Shown here piece after piece: positions 17,964-26,690 of a DNA stretch of 64,000 nt. Origin of the DNA: Lachnospiraceae bacterium. GTDB lineage: Bacteria > Bacillota > Clostridia > Lachnospirales > Lachnospiraceae. The stretch covers positions 1 through 64,000 of the forward strand of contig JAILOV010000034.1 in the NCBI GenBank assembly GCA_024690605.1, given 5' to 3'. The translations under genes and the position numbers were made by a program. The first letter of the stretch is position 1; each line of letters starts with the position of its first letter. Under the pieces are notes generated by a model. The model saw only the letters and a program-made list of their open reading frames with translations. It searched no databases and had not been told where the DNA came from.

Positions 17964-18878
17964 TCAGGTCATAGCCTGTTTGATCTTTCCGGCGATGAAA
18001 TCGCGGTGATCGTCCTTAACCAGATAATAGAGCAGTGAATCCCGCACCAGAGCGGGCGGGAGACCGCGGCCGACCAGCTTGAAGTTGACAAAGCCGCGCG
18101 TGATATAGCCGGGCAGTTCTTCTCTGGAGACAAATCCGGAGCGTTTTCTGCACTCGGCAAAGGAAGGACGGATCGAACTGCCGATCCGGTTCGGACAGGG
18201 GAAGCGGGAGCCGGTATCGCCGGCCAGCTGCGCGCGCCCCTCATCAAGATAATGCTGTGTTCGTTTCGGACAATGCGGGAAGCAGATCTCGTCCACGAGG
18301 ATCTCAATGCGGCCGGCATCCGGTTCCAGCGCGCGGAGCACGGTCTCATCATGGTTCATGTCATAGTCGAGCACCAGGAGCGTGTAGTCTCCGGCAAGCT
18401 CCGCCTGCATTCCGCTCAGATCCGTGATCCGCTTTGTTGTGGAGGAGATCAGCGGAAATCGCGGAAATTTTCTGCGGATGTAATCCTCCAGAACTGGGGA
18501 GTTGACAAGCACCTGGTTGCGTCCGTTATCGGCGAGCTCCATGATCCGGTTGCAGAAAGGATCCGAAAGATGCTCTTCTCCGATCAGCGGATTGGTCCAG
18601 GTGAAACGGACGGGGATCTGTTCCTGATCGAAGTAGCCGAGGATCTTTTTCATGGTGTCCTCGGGAACGGAACCGAAGACAGCGCGTCCGCCGTTCCAGA
18701 TCGCCCCCGGGAAGGTGCCGTAGACGCTGCCGATCCGGTAGCCGTCCTCAAAGCAGTCGGGATATTCGCGCATCAGATCGATCAGTGCGTAGAACAGGTA
18801 GAAATGAACGCAGAAACCCGGCAGATGCCAGTAGACAGGGACAGGCTGCACAGATGATACTGAGTTTTCGGTGTTCAT
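17964..18878 (-). CDS. Unrecognised TIM-barrel-like protein A (possible U32-like), paralogue of the gene at 26691-27662
   Basis: 304 aa, soluble, no signal peptide. It shares ordered blocks with the protein at the other end of the operon: HLPG, GSVYGTFPGAIWNGGR, IPVRFTWTNPL, FCN, SPVLEDYIRRKFPRF, SSTTKRITD, VLDYDMN, EICFPHCPKRTQHY and RGFVNFKLVGRG. The CxxxCP(K/R)R..HY block plus further Cys suggests a metal or Fe-S site, and the strand-helix periodicity suggests a barrel. A U32-type link is inference only; the U32 signature itself is not present. ATG 18878 is preferred over 18881 for its 5-nt spacing from GGAGG. It starts 21 bp after the ATPase gene, as the last operon gene. Confidence 0.75.
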   Translation of the reverse strand: MNTENSVSSVQPVPVYWHLPGFCVHFYLFYALIDLMREYPDCFEDGYRIGSVYGTFPGAIWNGGRAVFGSVPEDTMKKILGYFDQEQIPVRFTWTNPLIGEEHLSDPFCNRIMELADNGRNQVLVNSPVLEDYIRRKFPRFPLISSTTKRITDLSGMQAELAGDYTLLVLDYDMNHDETVLRALEPDAGRIEILVDEICFPHCPKRTQHYLDEGRAQLAGDTGSRFPCPNRIGSSIRPSFAECRKRSGFVSREELPGYITRGFVNFKLVGRGLPPALVRDSLLYYLVKDDHRDFIAGKIKQAMT

Positions 18879-18899
18879 CATATCCTCCGTTTCGTTGTA

Positions 18900-19826
18900 T
18901 CAGGAATTGTCTTCATGTGGTTTTCCGGTGATCTCGATCCGTCCGTCGCGGAAGGAAACCTTGACTTTGTTGTCGGTCAGCTTCAGCTCATCCAGAAGCT
19001 CCTGTGGGACCTGCAACCGGTTGGCGCGATCCAGGACCACATATTCATCCTGCGTCTGTTCGTCACGCCAGTCGATATCGCTCTCCCGCACACGATCCGC
19101 GAATTCCTCCCGGAGCACGCGCTCGGAACTGATCTTGCCGTCCCGGATCGCGACGACGCGTTTCACTTTTTTTGAGAGCGCCATGTCATGTGTGACGATC
19201 AGGATCGTCTGTCCGTCTTTATTCAACTCCGTAAACAGATCAAAGATATAGTCGGCTGTTGCGGAATCCACGGACCCGGTCGGTTCATCCGCGAGAAGCA
19301 GCTTCGGCCGGTTGGCCAGCGCGATGGCAATGGCGATCCGCTGCTGTTCTCCGCCGGAGAGCATGTTCATCTTGCTGTTCTTCTTGTCGGCAAGTCCCAC
19401 CATTTCCAACAGTTCCATGGCTCTCTCTCTTCTGTGCCGCGAGCCGGACAGATTCATGGGCAGCATGATGTTCTCCAGCGCAGTGAGATAGGGCAGCATG
19501 TTGCGGCCGTTGTTCTGCCAGACAAAGCCGACGGTATCCCGCTTGTATCGGACGAGTTCCCGTTCCGTCATGGCGAAGAGATTTCTGCCGTCAACCCAAA
19601 GGGAACCGGCACTCGGCCGATCCAGACCGCCGATCATGTTCAAAAAGGTGGATTTTCCGCTGCCGCTGTTCCCGATCAGCGCGGTAAGTTCTCCCTTCTG
19701 CACGGTAAGATCCAGGCCTTGAAGAGCCAGAACCTCGGTGGTCTTTGTTTTGTAGATCTTGACAAGACCGTCCGCTTCCACCATGATATTAGATTTTTCC
19801 GTAACCGGCGCTTGTTCCTGTGGCAT
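18900..19826 (-). CDS. MacB/LolD-type ABC ATPase with C-terminal AbrB-like tail
   Basis: 308 aa. Walker [10 protein letters not shown] (52-60), signature LSGGEQQR (156-163), Walker B LLLADEP (176-182), H-loop VTHD. After the ATPase core a 40-residue tail, about 262-300, reads [20 protein letters not shown] and ends [13 protein letters not shown]. This matches the swapped-hairpin pattern of AbrB/MazE domains rather than any usual ABC tail. It probably drives the FtsX-type permease upstream in the operon. The tail could dimerise or bind DNA; neither is shown. A second ATPase precedes it by 26 bp. Confidence 0.9.
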   Translation of the reverse strand: MPQEQAPVTEKSNIMVEADGLVKIYKTKTTEVLALQGLDLTVQKGELTALIGNSGSGKSTFLNMIGGLDRPSAGSLWVDGRNLFAMTERELVRYKRDTVGFVWQNNGRNMLPYLTALENIMLPMNLSGSRHRRERAMELLEMVGLADKKNSKMNMLSGGEQQRIAIAIALANRPKLLLADEPTGSVDSATADYIFDLFTELNKDGQTILIVTHDMALSKKVKRVVAIRDGKISSERVLREEFADRVRESDIDWRDEQTQDEYVVLDRANRLQVPQELLDELKLTDNKVKVSFRDGRIEITGKPHEDNS

Positions 19827-19852
19827 GAGAACCTCATTTACATAGAATCGCG

Positions 19853-20533
19853 TTACATCTGTTCTCCGTTCTGCAGTTCGATCGTCATATCCGCCGCGCC
19901 CATGAGGCCGACATCATGTGTTGTCATGAGCACCGTAATGCCTTCCCTGCGGGTCATTTCCTTAAAGATCTCCGTCACATGCGCTGCCATGGCGGAATCC
20001 AGCTCCGCGGTGGGTTCATCCGCGAAGATGATCGCCGGGTGATGGGCAAAGGCGCGCGCAATGGCCACACGCTGCTGTTCGCCGCCGGACATCTCGGCAC
20101 TCATGTGGGTCATGCGGTTGGCGAGCCCCACGAGCTTCAGGCATTCCTCCACGCGCGCCTGCGAGTCCCGGCCGATCTTCTGACCGGCCATACGAATGGA
20201 GAACTCCACATTCTGAAACGCGTTGAGCGACGGGATGAGAGAGACGGACTGGAAGACAAAGCCCATCTCCCGGCGCCGCAGGTTTTCCCGTTCGCGATCG
20301 GACAGTTCTGTGAGCGGCTGTCCGCGGAAGAACACCTCCCCTTCGGTCGGGTCATCCAGTGAGTTCAGGATGTTCATGAGCGTTGTTTTGCCCGAGCCGG
20401 ACCGGCCCTTCAGGATCGCAAAGGTACCTGCCGGGATGGCGATGTCGATCCCTTTGAGTGCCCAGAACTTACCCGCGGGTGTGTCAAAGGCCCGCTTCAC
20501 ACCGTTTGTTTGTATAATGAGATCCTGTGTCAT
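19853..20533 (-). CDS. MacB/LolD-type ABC ATPase (second of the exporter)
   Basis: 226 aa, the compact length of LolD/MacB-type ATPases. Walker A GRSGSGKTT (43-51), Q-loop FVFQSVSLIPSL, signature MSGGEQQR (148-155), Walker B AIIFADEPTAELDS (167-180), H-loop TTHD. No C-terminal extension, unlike its neighbour. It follows the permease gene by 15 bp. Two different ATPases beside one double-FtsX permease suggest a heterodimeric motor. Confidence 0.92.
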   Translation of the reverse strand: MTQDLIIQTNGVKRAFDTPAGKFWALKGIDIAIPAGTFAILKGRSGSGKTTLMNILNSLDDPTEGEVFFRGQPLTELSDRERENLRRREMGFVFQSVSLIPSLNAFQNVEFSIRMAGQKIGRDSQARVEECLKLVGLANRMTHMSAEMSGGEQQRVAIARAFAHHPAIIFADEPTAELDSAMAAHVTEIFKEMTRREGITVLMTTHDVGLMGAADMTIELQNGEQM

Positions 20534-20548
20534 ATATTCTCCTGTCAG

Positions 20549-23347
20549 CTATTCCTCTCCCAATTTCAGCGCCTTCGTTACGTTCATGCCAAACAGCAGG
20601 AAGATCAGCACGAAGACGCACAGAAGCATGACGCCGCCGACAATGCCGTAGAGTTTGTAAAGATCCGAGGCGCGCGTGATCAGCTTCATCGGGAGCACCT
20701 GATCGGAGGTGGCATAGGAAGCCTGCAGCATCGGGACGAACATCATCGAAGTCAGTTTGCCGATACCGATGCCGGCAAGCACAGAGAAAACGCCGGAGAA
20801 GAGCTGCTCCATGAGCAGCATACGGACGATCTCTCCTTTATGAAAGCCGCAGGCTCTAAGAACGCCGAAGACGAGTTCCCGTTCCTTGATGGACATGATC
20901 CAGTAGATCAGATATCCGACCGCGCACAGAAGCAGCGTGACGGCAAAGCCCATGGTGAGGATCCCGTTGGTGCCCTGCAGGAGCGGATCCGTCATGGTGT
21001 GTTCCACATCGGTCTCCCGGTTGATGTATTTGCGTACCGTCATGTCGTGACCGGTGATGAAATCATAAACATCCCCCGGCGTCGCATCCTCTGTCAGGGA
21101 GATCCATTCTTCATAAGGCTGTAAGCCGAGCTTCTTGCGGATATCCGCGTAGTTGGCAACGATCAGATAGTTCTCTTCCGTCACGGCACTTCCGTCCGGG
21201 TTGATGACGGTCACGGAGGGCCGATAGGAAGGAAAATAGTCGACAAAATCGACCACGGTTCCCTTTAACGCCTTGCCGTCGCCATTGAAAAAGCTGATCG
21301 TGTCGCCGATCGCGACATCCTGAACGGTTTCGAAATTGCGCGACACGAGAAGCCCCTGCTCGGTGACAGCCAGCTCGTTCAGGTAGGTGTGCCAGGATTT
21401 TTCGTTGATCCCGGCGGGAAGAGAGGTCATCTCGCCGAATTCACGCGTGTGAACAGCCATGAACGTGAGCGGTACCCGGGCGTTCTTTTTTTGCTTCATA
21501 TAGGCCTTGTCATCGTAGAGCACACGGGTGTGGCTGTCCGCGAAATCCATGGACAGATATCTGGTCGGATCGGGTTCCAGATAGGTGCCGGTGGGCGTTC
21601 CGTTTTCATCCTGCAGCATGGGCCAGTTTTCTTTGATGATCACATCGGTCCCGTCGAGATACGTGGTGTTTTCGACCGCGTTTTCCAGGATCGTGCGCGC
21701 GACCGTGGCATGGAACATGCCGAGGGAGATGGTCATGATAAGGAACAGCATGATGAGCTGCAGCTTGTGTCCGTTTTTTGTGTTTTCCATAAAGGAAATA
21801 TACCCTGCGGGACCGCAGATCTTTCTGACACACAGGTAGATCAGCTTCACGATGAGCGGCTGAATGCGCAGGAAAAAGAGACCCGTGCCCACAATGAACA
21901 GGGAGGAACTGATGTAGAGAAGCGGATCCAGGCGTTCGCCGGAGAGGACGGTCTCGGAGATGGATCCCATGCTCCGGCGAAAGGTGTAGAAACCGTACAG
22001 AGCCACGCCGATAAAGACGATATCGATGAAAAGCTTCTGCCAGAGCGGCTTTCTGCCCACCGCTTTCTGTTGTTTCAGATTCACGATCGTGACCCTGCTG
22101 TGGCGGATCGCCGGCAGGGAAATGCTGAGGAGTGTGACCAGAACAGCCGCCGCCGCGTAGAGCGCGGAAGACAGGGAGTAATGCACGGGCAGGGAAACGT
22201 CCGGGTGGAATTCCAGGAAATTCCTGGTGGAGCTCAACAGTCTGGCGAACAGCGCTGCGAGAGGAACGCCGAGCACGGCACCCAGAAGGGAGAGAAAAGC
22301 ACCCTGATAGAGATACAGGAGCAGGATCTGTCCGCGGGAACTGCCGCGGCTTTTGATGACAGAGATCTCATTCCGCTCCATCTCATACATCTGCCCGGAG
22401 ATCATGAGCAGAAAGGCTGCTAACAGAACCAGAACGGGGATCTGCAGGATCATGAGGGTGGCGGAGATCCGCATCTGCTTTTGGGCATATTCCTCAAGAA
22501 TACTGCGATATTCCGGTTCCTTCAGCACACTCTGGAACGCACTGTCCCTGCACAGCCAGGCGGTGGTCTCTCGGATCCGTCTGACATCGGAGGAGGAAAC
22601 GGAGCGGTAATCGGGAAGATCATAGAAGGAGATCATGATCGTATAGAGAGATGCGTGTTCTCCCGTGAACAGGGACCGGAACAGTGCGGGTTCCATAAAG
22701 CAGTGGGAAAGCCACGTGTCCGGGTCATCCTGAAAGTAGAAATCTTCGTTATCCCCGCCGGTGAAAACGCCGATGATGTGGATCCGGACCGGCTTGCCGT
22801 CGGGGGTCGTGAGGTCATCAAAGGTCAGTGTCTCATCGGGGAGAAGCCCCTTCTGTACCAGTGTGGCCTGGGGGATAATGACTTCAATGGCGCCGGTGTC
22901 GTCCAGTCCGTCCTCGGAATACAGAGAGCCGCTCGAAAGGACCGCGTGCTCCGAAAGGCCGGTCATGGCCGAAAGGGAAAGATCCAGCGTACCGGTATCT
23001 TCCCTTTTGATATCGGAGGTGACGGTTTCGCGCTGCATGGTGTAGCTGAGAATAGTCATGTAGGGCGGAACATCCAGAAGATCATAGATCTCATCGGTAA
23101 AGCGTTCCATTTTGCCGATGGTGTCCCGGTCGTCTTTTCTGCAGGAGGCGCTCATTTTGAGGACCAGCGGCCATTTTCCGTTGTTCCGGATATACAGGGA
23201 CAGTTCATCCTGCAGCATGCGGTCATAGGCGGTCTTCTGGTACAGCGGGAAGCTCACGGCCGTTGCCACAAAGAGCACGCAGCCGAGCAGAAGACTCAGA
23301 TTCATCCATTTTTTCTGCCACAGCTTCTGCAGCATTATTCGGAACAT
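20549..23347 (-). CDS. Large FtsX/MacB-family ABC permease
   Basis: 932 aa. One N-terminal membrane segment (about 15-35), an extracytoplasmic domain of about 260 residues, then a block of six membrane segments between about 296 and 550, a second extracytoplasmic domain, and three C-terminal segments (about 785, 835, 900). This is a duplicated FtsX core in one chain, so it may act as a full permease. The cytoplasmic loop NEISVIKSRGSSRGQILLLYLYQG and the repeat ELVFGVLRACGFHKGEIVRMLLMEQ are typical coupling regions. It overlaps the upstream lipoprotein gene by 13 bp. Such permeases perform mechanotransmission or export; the substrate is unknown. Confidence 0.9.
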   Translation of the reverse strand: MFRIMLQKLWQKKWMNLSLLLGCVLFVATAVSFPLYQKTAYDRMLQDELSLYIRNNGKWPLVLKMSASCRKDDRDTIGKMERFTDEIYDLLDVPPYMTILSYTMQRETVTSDIKREDTGTLDLSLSAMTGLSEHAVLSSGSLYSEDGLDDTGAIEVIIPQATLVQKGLLPDETLTFDDLTTPDGKPVRIHIIGVFTGGDNEDFYFQDDPDTWLSHCFMEPALFRSLFTGEHASLYTIMISFYDLPDYRSVSSSDVRRIRETTAWLCRDSAFQSVLKEPEYRSILEEYAQKQMRISATLMILQIPVLVLLAAFLLMISGQMYEMERNEISVIKSRGSSRGQILLLYLYQGAFLSLLGAVLGVPLAALFARLLSSTRNFLEFHPDVSLPVHYSLSSALYAAAAVLVTLLSISLPAIRHSRVTIVNLKQQKAVGRKPLWQKLFIDIVFIGVALYGFYTFRRSMGSISETVLSGERLDPLLYISSSLFIVGTGLFFLRIQPLIVKLIYLCVRKICGPAGYISFMENTKNGHKLQLIMLFLIMTISLGMFHATVARTILENAVENTTYLDGTDVIIKENWPMLQDENGTPTGTYLEPDPTRYLSMDFADSHTRVLYDDKAYMKQKKNARVPLTFMAVHTREFGEMTSLPAGINEKSWHTYLNELAVTEQGLLVSRNFETVQDVAIGDTISFFNGDGKALKGTVVDFVDYFPSYRPSVTVINPDGSAVTEENYLIVANYADIRKKLGLQPYEEWISLTEDATPGDVYDFITGHDMTVRKYINRETDVEHTMTDPLLQGTNGILTMGFAVTLLLCAVGYLIYWIMSIKERELVFGVLRACGFHKGEIVRMLLMEQLFSGVFSVLAGIGIGKLTSMMFVPMLQASYATSDQVLPMKLITRASDLYKLYGIVGGVMLLCVFVLIFLLFGMNVTKALKLGEE

Positions 23348-25560
23348 ATTTCCATGCCTTCCTCGACATCGCCGTAGGCGACCCAGTAATTTGACGGATC
23401 GGAACCGCCGGCCGTGAAACGGACCAGCCGGGTCGTACCGTCTTCCCGTTTTGTTATCACAAAGGTGTCCCCGTTATCGGTCGTATAAACGGCTTTTCGG
23501 GGAATCAGGAGCACCTCTCCCGTGCGGCCGGTCGTGATCTCGACACCGAAACGTTTTCTGCTCCAGTAGCCGTTATCCATGCTTGCGCCCGCCTCATCGG
23601 CGATGATACCCATATCCTCCTGCGGGATCTTGATGAGCGCATAGCCGGAGCGCATTTCCTTGGAGAGTCCCCGGGGACTGATCGTGACAACCCTGCCCGC
23701 AACAGCTTCTTCCGGAGCAGAGAGGCTGCGCACGGTGATCCCGGCCTCGTCTCCGCAGGAGAGCCTGCCATTTTCATCTTCAACGATGATATAGCTGGAG
23801 TCGTCGCGGGAGAGTTGGACGAGCCGCTCTCTGTAGTCGATCAGTTCTCCTGCTTTTCGTTCGGTGATCGCCGTGACGATGCCGTTTTCCGGTGCGGTCA
23901 CTTCATAGACCCCCGTGTAGCGGGTGAGCTTCTCCAACTGTTTTTGCAGGCTTTCGATCGAGCGGTTTCGATCCCTGACCGCACGGTCGATGGCGTCCAG
24001 CTCATCCTTGTTATAGGTCTTCCCGCGCTTCTTCTGCAGATCCGCCAGGCGTTCGTTCTGTCTGTCGATCTTGCGCCGGATCCGTGCGGCTTCGATGTCA
24101 TCCCCCATGATCTCGATCGTTGCCAGAACCTGTCCTTTTTCGACCAGTTCGTAGCGCTTTACAAGAAGCTCCTTGAGATAGCAGGTTCCGGTTTTTGCCG
24201 GATTCACCAGCCATTCCGCGGAAGGGTAGAACAGAAATCCGTCCGTGGAGAGATCCGTGCTCATTTCTCCTTTTTCCAGCCGCAGGGTCTTGTTCCCGAC
24301 GGAATATGGCACGTCGTAGACGACAGGATCCCCTTCCTGCAGGCCCCCGGTGATCTCGATGAAGGTGGCATCATACACACCGGTCCGTACCGGCGTGTAG
24401 ACCGTCTCCCCGTCTTTATAGAGAAACACATAGGCTCCCCGCTCATCCCTGTTCACGGCATCTCTGGGAACGCTCAGCACGTTGGTCTTTCGTTCCTCAA
24501 CGATGACGACTACCGCGGACTGACCGGGCGCGACTTCGCCGGAAGGATCCGCCAGATGAAAGGAGGTGAACACCTCGCCGTCCCGCTGTTTGATCCTGCG
24601 GTATTCATCCGGTTCCATGACCTCATACTGTACCTCGAAGCGCTGTCCGCCGATCATGGCATAGATCTCCGCCGCTCTGTTTACGGCGGCCTTGCTCACA
24701 TAATCACAGAGGATCTCTTTGTTGTCGGGATCTCCGACGGCAAGGATGTGAGAGCCCTCCGGCACCTGATCTCCCGGAAGATAATAGGACGAAGCGACCA
24801 CGACACCGTCGGAAGAAGCGGCGACACCGGCTTCCGCGAGTTCCGTCTGCAGTCTTTCCACGCGCTTTTCGTTGTAGGCATACTGCAGATCGAACTGTTC
24901 GCGCTTCTCCTTCAGAGACTGTTCCAGCTTTTCCCGTGCGAGTTTTGTCTGTTTGGCTCGTTTTTCCGCCGGCATCGCTCCCTTTGCCCAGCCGGCGTAT
25001 CCGGGCGAGTCCTCGGCGGGTGCTTTGTTGTAGAGTTCCTGAAAGGCCAGGGCGGCTTCATATTCCTCTTTGACTGCTTTGGCGATGTCTGCGGCAAGAT
25101 CGGCGGAGGCTGCCGCGTATTCTTCAAGAAGAGCGGCGTTTTCTTCTTCGATCGCTTCGATCTCGTCGCTGACGGATTCCGCGGCGCCGTAGAACAAGAC
25201 GTCGCCGGCATGCACTTCCTCTCCCGGCAGAGCACCGTAGTTGCCGAAAGCCCGGGAGGATTCATAGGCGTATTCCACGGTATCGGGACACACCACACCG
25301 GGCCAGACGCTCACACGGGAAATCTCGCGGTACTCCGCGGGCATGAAGCGAACGACGCTTCCCACGGGTTCCACCAGTTCCGGTTCGTCTGTCCCGTCCT
25401 GTACAGAGAAACTATTCGCAGTGTTTCCGGTCGATCCCGTTCCGTCAGCGGATGCTTTTCCGTCGGCCGATGCCGCAGAGGAACAACCCGCCGTCAGAGT
25501 CAGGCAGAGAAGAACGGAAAGGAGCCTGCCGATTTTCTGTTTTTGAAACGGGACATTCAT
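23335..25560 (-). CDS. Double-length HlyD/MacA-like periplasmic adaptor lipoprotein
   Basis: 741 aa, about twice the usual adaptor length. Signal peptide with lipobox LTAGC (Cys26), so membrane-anchored outside the cell. The first half (to about 410) has biotinyl-like/coiled-coil parts (ALPGEEVHAGDVLFYG, a long EALAFQ...KREQ helix) and ends NVLSVPRDAVNRDERGAYVFL. The second half repeats the pattern: LVEKGQVLATIEIMGDD, a coiled coil, VYEVTAPENGIVTAI, and EVLLIPRKAVYTTDNGDTFVIT. It reads as two fused membrane-fusion protein modules. It overlaps both flanking genes by a few bases, implying translational coupling. Confidence 0.88.
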   Translation of the reverse strand: MNVPFQKQKIGRLLSVLLCLTLTAGCSSAASADGKASADGTGSTGNTANSFSVQDGTDEPELVEPVGSVVRFMPAEYREISRVSVWPGVVCPDTVEYAYESSRAFGNYGALPGEEVHAGDVLFYGAAESVSDEIEAIEEENAALLEEYAAASADLAADIAKAVKEEYEAALAFQELYNKAPAEDSPGYAGWAKGAMPAEKRAKQTKLAREKLEQSLKEKREQFDLQYAYNEKRVERLQTELAEAGVAASSDGVVVASSYYLPGDQVPEGSHILAVGDPDNKEILCDYVSKAAVNRAAEIYAMIGGQRFEVQYEVMEPDEYRRIKQRDGEVFTSFHLADPSGEVAPGQSAVVVIVEERKTNVLSVPRDAVNRDERGAYVFLYKDGETVYTPVRTGVYDATFIEITGGLQEGDPVVYDVPYSVGNKTLRLEKGEMSTDLSTDGFLFYPSAEWLVNPAKTGTCYLKELLVKRYELVEKGQVLATIEIMGDDIEAARIRRKIDRQNERLADLQKKRGKTYNKDELDAIDRAVRDRNRSIESLQKQLEKLTRYTGVYEVTAPENGIVTAITERKAGELIDYRERLVQLSRDDSSYIIVEDENGRLSCGDEAGITVRSLSAPEEAVAGRVVTISPRGLSKEMRSGYALIKIPQEDMGIIADEAGASMDNGYWSRKRFGVEITTGRTGEVLLIPRKAVYTTDNGDTFVITKREDGTTRLVRFTAGGSDPSNYWVAYGDVEEGMEICSE

Positions 25561-26663
25561 TGTTTAACGACCTGATCCCCTTCCTCCAGACCCTGCAGGA
25601 TCTCTATCCGGTCATCTCCGACAAGACCGGTCTCGATCCAGGCGATCTGTCGGAAGCCGTTATCATCCAGCGTATACACATAGGGCTTTCCGTCGGCGTG
25701 AAAGACGGTTCCGAGGGGGAGCGACAGAACCTGATCCCGCCGGTCGAGCGTGATCCGGATGGTTGCCGAGGTTCCCACATCAATACCGTCGTTGTCAGGT
25801 CCCGAGAGGATCTCAAAACGCTGTACATCATCCCAGTCTTCCATCTGCCAGGGCACAACCTCATAGCTGCCGGCAGCGTTGCCGTACACGATGTCCAAAG
25901 GGACCGCTTCTCCTTCGCGGAAGCAGGAACTGACATCGGGCTCCTTCATCTCAAAATGACCGGTGGAGCTGTCAACGATGGTCATGACGACTTCGTCTTT
26001 GCGGGAGGTGGAGCCTTCCAGGTCCGACGTCACGGAAAAGACGGTTCCGGACATGGTGGAAAAGATGCGGCTGGCGGAAAGCTCGGACCGCAGATGAGAG
26101 AGCTTCTTCCGGTCGAATTCGATCTCATCGTTCAGATCTTCCCGCTTGTAGCGATAGCTTTCGGAAATCGAGGCTTCGTTTTTTTCGTATTTCTCCACGT
26201 CCTCGTCTTTGATCTCGGGCGTGTTATAGACAAAACCGTTATAGGTGTCCGCCCGGTCAAATCCCTCGGCGGCATCAAGATACGACAGATCCAGCTCGTT
26301 TTTCTTGATCCGGTATTCCAGCTCATCGATCTCTGCCTGCAGATTGTCGGCGGAGAGTTCAACGAGCAGATCGCCGGGCTTCACACTGTCACCCTGACGG
26401 ACATGCACCTTGGACACGCGCTTTCCGCCGACCGGAAAGGAAACTTCCTGTTCCTTGTTCTGCACCCAGGTGGCTGTCAGGGCTCTGGTGAGGACGACAT
26501 CCTCTCTGGTGACGGATATCAGACTGTACAGCGGTTCTTCGGAGGAATTGTCCACAACGACCATCGGCTCCTCCCCGGTTTTGCCGCAGCCGGCGGCAAG
26601 CGGGAGAAGCATGCAGATGCATAACAGATATGAGATTGATCGACGGATTCTTCCTGTGGGCAT
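25557..26663 (-). CDS. HlyD/MacA-like adaptor lipoprotein
   Basis: 368 aa. Signal peptide with lipobox LAAGC (Cys26). Order: lipoyl-like half GGKRVSKVHVRQGDSVKPGDLLVEL, coiled-coil hairpin about 105-205, second lipoyl half STMSGTVFSVTSDLEGS, beta-barrel, and C-terminal VLSLPLGTVFHADGKPYVYTL. A conventional single-module membrane-fusion protein. Its stop overlaps the start of the double-length adaptor (4 bp). Together the two genes give three adaptor modules for one permease. Confidence 0.88.
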   Translation of the reverse strand: MPTGRIRRSISYLLCICMLLPLAAGCGKTGEEPMVVVDNSSEEPLYSLISVTREDVVLTRALTATWVQNKEQEVSFPVGGKRVSKVHVRQGDSVKPGDLLVELSADNLQAEIDELEYRIKKNELDLSYLDAAEGFDRADTYNGFVYNTPEIKDEDVEKYEKNEASISESYRYKREDLNDEIEFDRKKLSHLRSELSASRIFSTMSGTVFSVTSDLEGSTSRKDEVVMTIVDSSTGHFEMKEPDVSSCFREGEAVPLDIVYGNAAGSYEVVPWQMEDWDDVQRFEILSGPDNDGIDVGTSATIRITLDRRDQVLSLPLGTVFHADGKPYVYTLDDNGFRQIAWIETGLVGDDRIEILQGLEEGDQVVKQ

Positions 26664-26690
26664 CTGTCAGTCCGATCTGTATCGCGGGAT

